NCBI GenBank assembly: GCA_021163525.1
Contig: JAGGTX010000054.1
Location: forward strand, 1 to 8,337
Source of the DNA: Caldifarciminota bacterium
Lineage (GTDB): Bacteria; Hydrothermota; UBA3072; B12-G15
Length of the DNA stretch: 8,337 nt
Direction of reading: 5' to 3'
This document shows, one piece after another, positions 4,865-8,337 of this stretch. The notes beneath the pieces were generated by a model that was not told the DNA's origin, ran no database searches, and saw only the letters and a list, made by a program, of their open reading frames with translations. Position 1 is the first letter of the stretch. Each line of letters opens with the position of its first letter. A program made the position numbers and the translations under genes.

Positions 4865-6539
4865 TCATCACTTCCTGTCTTTTTATCTGGAACACAATCT
4901 GCATATAATTCCTGTAATAGGATTGTATCTTGTTCTGGTCAATATCCTTCCTTTTTTTCACACGGATGATATAGACACCATTAACATCCCTTATGGGCTG
5001 GGAAATCCTTCCAGGTGTAAGGTTGAATGCAGCACCATAAACACTGCTCCTGAAGGGTATGCCTGGAACCTCCATTGTCATTGAGAAATAGCCTGTTGAA
5101 CCGTATCGGGCTCCATCTGCAGCAAGTTTATCCTTCATCTTCAATCTTGCATGCATTGCCCTGTTATAAGCCATATCAATCCCCTTTTCAAGAAGGTAAT
5201 CAGCCCTCACCTTCTCCTTCAAAACTCCAAAATCCAGTTTCTCCATCATGTTCTTCTTCATAAGGAACACATAGAATCCATCATTCCCAAGAAGGGGTGG
5301 GAGGAATTCACCCTCCTTTGCAGTCTTCAAAAGAAATCCAAAGTTTACACCCATAGGATTTTGCTGGAACCTGTTGAAAAGAAAGTCCTTCATCTCAACG
5401 CCGTATGTTTTCAAGGCACCCTGTGGGTCTTCCTTGTAAGCCTTGATAAAATCCTCTGCCTTCTTTTTTATTGATGTGTAAGTTTCATATGAGGGTTTAT
5501 ACCTGATGAAAATCTCCCTTAAATGGTATAGGTTTCCCTTTTTTGACTCCACATAGAGCACATAAACCCCTTCATCCATCTTTATGGGCCGGGTAATTCC
5601 ACCAACCTTCACCCCCCTCAATGCCTTCTGCATTTCCACAGGGAGTTTGGTGATATTAATCTCACCTGCATCACCACCCTTCTTTCCCGTTGGGCTCTCT
5701 GAATAGATGTATGCAAGCGTGTCAAATGCAATACCTGCATTGAACTGGCTTATAATATTGAGTGCATTCTCATAGGCCCTTTCTTTGTCTGCCCCAACCA
5801 CTGGCACTGGGAAAACCGCGTAGGACATCAGTGCACCATACTCATTATATTTATATATGTTCTCCTCAAAATACTTTTTGAGTTCTTCGTCTGTAGGCTT
5901 GATTGTTGTATCCACCTCAGGAGGGAAATACAGGTATTCAATCTTCACCATAAGACTATCCTCAATATACTCTCTGAGAATCTCCATCCCTGAGACCCGA
6001 ACAAAATTCATCAGGTCAAAGTTCAAAATCTGGTCTGGTATTACTTTCTGGAGTCTATGCTGGTATGTGAGGAAGAACTGCTGCATCCTTGGGTCCCTCA
6101 TTATATTCTGATACTTCTGTAAGTCAAACCTTCCATTGTTGTAAAAAACTGTGTCTTTAAGGAATTCCTGCGGTGGCATGAGCATAGCAAGTCTGGAGTA
6201 AAAGTTGGTTGGAAATGTGATCCCTAACCTCTGTCTCACATCAGAGAATATCTGATTAATGATTATCTGATTCAGCACCTGGTCTGATAATTTCCTCTGG
6301 TCCCTGGGGTCTATCTCCGGCCTCTGGCCAAATGTCCTCTGCTGGGCATCCTGGTATTCTGAACTGAAAAGATTGTAACTCACATACCTCCTTCCCACCT
6401 TTGCAATTATCCCCCTCTGGAGCATACTTCCTGAACGCCTCACATTGGCACCAAAGTCAAAGAATATGAAGAGAACAAAGATGATGGCAATCACCCAGAG
6501 GAATATTCCCATGCTCTTTCTCAGTTTCTGCATAAACAC
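4797..6539 (-). CDS. PpiD/SurA-like membrane-anchored periplasmic chaperone (parvulin-type)
   Basis: A 580-aa protein with the PpiD layout: a short cytoplasmic N-terminus (QKLRKSMG), one membrane anchor at about 11-27 (IFLWVIAIIFVLFIFF), a SurA-N-like helical region (about 45-205), a parvulin-like domain (about 235-335) with GGDAGEI (288-294) and the GGITRP...GVYVLYV half, then a second parvulin-like half (about 475-530: GYFSM, LTPGRISQPI, GVYIIRV). The active parvulins' histidines, in the ASHIL and GYHII strands, are replaced here (MSYAVF; GVYV and GVYII), so chaperone rather than isomerase activity is likely. It would help outer-membrane and periplasmic proteins fold after Sec export, fitting its overlap with an LptE-like gene. 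The GTG start at 6539 has GGGAGG 6 nt upstream; the ATG at 6533 would be 12 nt away. It begins 15 bp after gltX. Confidence 0.88.
   Translation of the reverse strand: MFMQKLRKSMGIFLWVIAIIFVLFIFFDFGANVRRSGSMLQRGIIAKVGRRYVSYNLFSSEYQDAQQRTFGQRPEIDPRDQRKLSDQVLNQIIINQIFSDVRQRLGITFPTNFYSRLAMLMPPQEFLKDTVFYNNGRFDLQKYQNIMRDPRMQQFFLTYQHRLQKVIPDQILNFDLMNFVRVSGMEILREYIEDSLMVKIEYLYFPPEVDTTIKPTDEELKKYFEENIYKYNEYGALMSYAVFPVPVVGADKERAYENALNIISQFNAGIAFDTLAYIYSESPTGKKGGDAGEINITKLPVEMQKALRGVKVGGITRPIKMDEGVYVLYVESKKGNLYHLREIFIRYKPSYETYTSIKKKAEDFIKAYKEDPQGALKTYGVEMKDFLFNRFQQNPMGVNFGFLLKTAKEGEFLPPLLGNDGFYVFLMKKNMMEKLDFGVLKEKVRADYLLEKGIDMAYNRAMHARLKMKDKLAADGARYGSTGYFSMTMEVPGIPFRSSVYGAAFNLTPGRISQPIRDVNGVYIIRVKKRKDIDQNKIQSYYRNYMQIVFQIKRQEVMNELYSELVEKYRIQDYRSELSI
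4871..4876 (-). promoter_or_regulatory. Shine-Dalgarno supporting the internal start of the LptE-like gene
   Basis: AGGAAG on the minus strand, 6 nt before ATG 4864 and inside the 3' end of the chaperone gene. It favours the start that creates a 68-bp overlap rather than a later TTG without a site. Confidence 0.6.
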
Positions 6540-6545
6540 AGTAAA

Positions 6546-6551
6546 CCTCCC
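6546..6551 (-). promoter_or_regulatory. Shine-Dalgarno deciding the GTG start of the PpiD-like gene
   Basis: GGGAGG on the minus strand in the 15-bp gap after gltX. It lies 6 nt from GTG 6539 and 12 nt from ATG 6533, so GTG is preferred. Confidence 0.7.
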
Positions 6552-6554
6552 TTG

Positions 6555-7988
6555 TTAATGGCCTTCTTCTCTTTTTCTTAAAAATTCAACAAATCTTTTC
6601 AACCTGTTTATAACCCTGGCCTTTCCAAGTAGTTCCATGAGTTCAAACAGACCGGGCCCAAATGTCATACCACTTATACCAAGCCTTATGGGATGTATAA
6701 TCTCACCCGCCTTGCATCCCTCCTTAACTGCAATACTCCTGACAACATCCTCACATGCCTTTTCATCCCATTCATCAATCTTTTCAAGTTCTTCAATCAC
6801 CATTTCAAGCCTCTTTTCAACACCAGGATAAATCCTCTTCCTCAAACCCTTCGGGTCATAGTCAAAGTCATCCTTAAAATAATAATACCCTATTTTCTCA
6901 AGGTCCCTCAGGGTCTGGAGCCTCTCCTTCATAAGGTGAACAACCTTTAAAAGATAAGCCCTGTCAAATTCAGCACCAATCAGGCCTGACATTTTCAAAT
7001 ATGGAACAATCCTTTCCACAAGTTCCTCATTATCCAGTTTTCTGATATACTCCTGATTCATCCAGAGGAGTTTGTTTATATCAAAGATTGCGGGTTTTTT
7101 ACCAACCCTCTCCAGTGAAAATACCTTTATCAATTCATCCATTGAGAATATCTCCCTGTCCTCACCAGGTGACCAGCCAAGAAGTGCAAGGAAATTAACA
7201 AATGCCTCAGGGAGTATGCCCTGGTCCCTGTAATAAGAAACTGCAACTGCACCATGCCTCTTTGAGAGTTTACTCCTGTCCTGACCAAGGATAAGGGGAA
7301 CATGGGCAAATGCGGGTTCATCCCATCCAAGTGCCCTGTAAACAAGTATCTGCTTTGGGGTGTTTGATATATGGTCATCACCCCTGATTACATGGGTTAT
7401 TCCCATCTCATGGTCATCAATCACAACAGAGAAATTGTATCCAGGTGTTCCATCAGACTTGATTAGAACAAAGTCCTCAATATCCTGATTCTCCCTCTCA
7501 ATTTTTCCGTGTATAAGGTCATCAAAATCCGTCTTACCATCAGGAACAAGAAACCTGATTGCCTTTGGTCTTCCCTCTCCCTCAAACCTCTTCCTCTCTT
7601 CATCAGTGAGGTGGAGACACCTTCTGTCATACTTCCAGACCTTTCCCCGGTTCTGCACCTTCTCCTTCCTCTCCTTTATTTCCTCTGGTGTGCAGTAGCA
7701 GTAATACGCCTTACCCTCAGAAACAAGTTTTTCAGCATACCTTCTGTAAATATCAAACCTCTCTGACTGGAAGTATGGTCCCTCATCCCATTCAAGACCA
7801 AGCCATGTGAGGGAATCAAGGATAACATCCACCATCTCTCGGGAAGACCTTTTAATATCTGTATCCTCTATCCTGAGGATAAAAATACCCCCCTCTTTTC
7901 TGGCAAAAAGATAGTTAAAGAGGGCAGTTCTTGCAGTCCCCACATGGAGGTATCCTGTTGGTGAGGGTGCAATCCTGACACGAATCAT
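6555..7988 (-). CDS. gltX: Glutamyl-tRNA synthetase
   Basis: A class Ib aminoacyl-tRNA synthetase (477 aa, normal length) that charges tRNA-Glu with glutamate in the cytoplasm. The Rossmann catalytic domain opens with APSPTGYLHVGTARTALFN, containing the HIGH-type motif (LHVG, 14-17). The second signature KLSKRHG is at 240-246. Also visible are RIEDTD (39-44), ICxx-equivalent HVIRGDDHISNTPKQ (199-213) and LALLGWSPG (268-275). A zinc-site pattern is intact: C97-x-C99, then C124-x-H126, matching the spacing known from E. coli GluRS. The helical C-terminal part binds the anticodon. Whether it also charges tRNA-Gln (non-discriminating) cannot be judged here. The ATG at 7988 overlaps the stop of the DUF1858-like gene as ATGA, with no strong ribosome-binding site, so translational coupling is likely. 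Confidence 0.98.
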   Translation of the reverse strand: MIRVRIAPSPTGYLHVGTARTALFNYLFARKEGGIFILRIEDTDIKRSSREMVDVILDSLTWLGLEWDEGPYFQSERFDIYRRYAEKLVSEGKAYYCYCTPEEIKERKEKVQNRGKVWKYDRRCLHLTDEERKRFEGEGRPKAIRFLVPDGKTDFDDLIHGKIERENQDIEDFVLIKSDGTPGYNFSVVIDDHEMGITHVIRGDDHISNTPKQILVYRALGWDEPAFAHVPLILGQDRSKLSKRHGAVAVSYYRDQGILPEAFVNFLALLGWSPGEDREIFSMDELIKVFSLERVGKKPAIFDINKLLWMNQEYIRKLDNEELVERIVPYLKMSGLIGAEFDRAYLLKVVHLMKERLQTLRDLEKIGYYYFKDDFDYDPKGLRKRIYPGVEKRLEMVIEELEKIDEWDEKACEDVVRSIAVKEGCKAGEIIHPIRLGISGMTFGPGLFELMELLGKARVINRLKRFVEFLRKREEGH

Positions 7989-8206
7989 ATTGTTGGAATC
8001 TGTCTCTCTTCGGTTAACCTATTCAGTGCCTCAAGGAGTTTATCCAGGTCCGCACCAACCCTCTCTGCTTCCTCCTTTATTGTGCCCCATATAACATCAC
8101 CGCAAACAATGGCACGGATCCCGAACTCAAGGAAAACAGAAACAGACCTGGGATAGGCCCTCACCACATCCTCTATGAGCGTTCCACCAGTGATCGGCAG
8201 TTTCAT
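7985..8206 (-). CDS. DUF1858-like small protein
   Basis: A 73-aa soluble protein. The pattern ITGGTLIEDVVRAYPRSVSVFLEFGI, a single cysteine at AIVCGD (Cys35), then WGTIKEEAERVGADLDKLLEALN matches the DUF1858 fold, in which two N-terminal helices lead to a redox-type cysteine turn and then a helix pair. Members often carry a CxxC disulfide pair (for example in hybrid-cluster-associated proteins and the N-terminus of ScdA/RIC iron-repair proteins). Here the first position is alanine (A32-I-V-C35), so a classical intramolecular disulfide is not possible. The function is unknown. The ATG at 8206 lacks a Shine-Dalgarno but falls at the expected transcription start of a good promoter, suggesting leaderless translation. 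It is the first gene of the unit and its stop overlaps gltX. Confidence 0.82.
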   Translation of the reverse strand: MKLPITGGTLIEDVVRAYPRSVSVFLEFGIRAIVCGDVIWGTIKEEAERVGADLDKLLEALNRLTEERQIPTI

Positions 8207-8212
8207 AGTGGA

Positions 8213-8240
8213 ATATTAGTGCAAAGAGATGGATAGTCAA
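8213..8240 (-). promoter_or_regulatory. Sigma-70-type promoter, predicted leaderless, for the DUF1858-like gene and gltX
   Basis: TTGACT (8240-8235), a 16-nt spacer and TAATAT (8218-8213) on the minus strand. Six bases separate the -10 from the ATG, so the usual start 7 nt downstream is exactly the A of the start codon at 8206. The intervening TCCACT contains no Shine-Dalgarno. The promoter would serve the whole unit through gltX, the PpiD-like gene and the LptE-like gene. Confidence 0.75.
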
Positions 8241-8266
8241 GATATAATTTTATACATTTTTTGGTG

Positions 8267-8296
8267 GAAAATTTTTCATTGACATGAAAAAATTTC
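8267..8296. repeat. Inverted repeat, 13-bp arms with one mismatch
   Basis: The left arm GAAAATTTTTCAT (8267-8279) and right arm ATGAAAAAATTTC (8284-8296) are complementary except at one position, with a 4-nt loop TGAC. It lies 27 bp upstream of the -35 of the DUF1858/gltX promoter. The stem is almost all A/T and is followed by no U tract on either strand, so it is a poor terminator. A regulator-binding site or an UP-like A/T element is possible. Confidence 0.5.
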
Positions 8297-8337
8297 ACAC
8301 TCCCGGAAAAGAATTTCCTTGATTTTCAATGGGTTGA

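Larger units (their letters stand above)
8207..8337. other. Intergenic region at right edge, no gene seen
   Basis: 131 bp of A/T-rich DNA upstream of the DUF1858-like gene. It holds the promoter at 8213-8240, the long inverted repeat at 8267-8296 and a smaller one (GGAAA/TTTCC, 8305-8318). Neither strand contains a plausible coding region. The only plus-strand ATG reading (from 8284) stops after 12 codons. Confidence 0.6.

Noticed and set aside
4088..6950. Plus-strand open frames opposite the HU, LptE-like, PpiD-like and gltX genes
   Set aside because: Each is fully antisense to a recognised gene and lacks recognisable domains or start signals.
7130..7381. Minus-strand open frame of 83 codons inside gltX
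   Set aside because: It is nested in another frame of gltX with no ribosome-binding site or domain.
8284..8322. Short plus-strand reading from ATG at 8284
   Set aside because: It stops after 12 codons, has no clear ribosome-binding site, and its start is part of the inverted repeat.
1..8337. CRISPR array, insertion sequence, integrase or phage genes
   Set aside because: No regularly spaced repeats, transposase or integrase motifs or terminal inverted repeats were seen. The tRNA is intact, with no second copy of its 3' end in the window to suggest an attachment site.

Overview
Every gene in this window lies on the minus strand, so the region reads from right to left. It looks like core chromosome from a Gram-negative bacterium of the wider FCB/WOR-3-like kind. 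Four things point that way: an LptE-type outer-membrane lipoprotein, a periplasmic PpiD-like chaperone, a secreted protein opening with a CarbopepD_reg-type beta domain, and a 29-residue Arg/Lys-rich COX24/AURKAIP1-type protein closely resembling those I know from Bacteroidota. The exact phylum cannot be fixed from the sequence alone. Promoters fit the ordinary sigma-70 pattern (TTGACA / TATAAT-like). Nothing suggests phage, transposon or CRISPR content.

Transcription unit 1 (8240 down to 4370): a good promoter is placed so that transcription would begin on the A of the first ATG, implying a leaderless mRNA. It is followed by a DUF1858-like protein of 73 aa, gltX (glutamyl-tRNA synthetase, ATGA overlap), a PpiD/SurA-like membrane-anchored chaperone (15 bp gap, GTG start) and an LptE-like lipoprotein whose start lies 68 bp inside the chaperone gene. 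The last two genes make an envelope-biogenesis pair.

Transcription unit 2 (4366 down to 351): a TTGACA promoter with a 14-bp palindrome centred on its -10 leads into an HU/IHF-family DNA-bending protein. Next come a TTG-started 29-aa COX24-like protein, tRNA-Arg(CCG), two tandem PilT-type ATPases and an NAD(P)-malic enzyme. The junctions are very tight: 8 bp, a 1-nt overlap between a stop codon and the tRNA, 14 bp, 1-nt and 8-nt overlaps. A tRNA therefore appears embedded in a polycistronic mRNA, and its 5' processing would remove the last base of the preceding stop codon.

Transcription unit 3 (338 down to 1 and beyond): a near-consensus promoter with repeats around the -10 drives a secreted protein cut by the left window edge.

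No intrinsic terminator is convincing anywhere, so readthrough between units is possible. No gene-free stretch exceeds 131 bp. The most interesting features are the COX24-like small gene fused to the tRNA 5' end and the leaderless promoter of the DUF1858-like gene.
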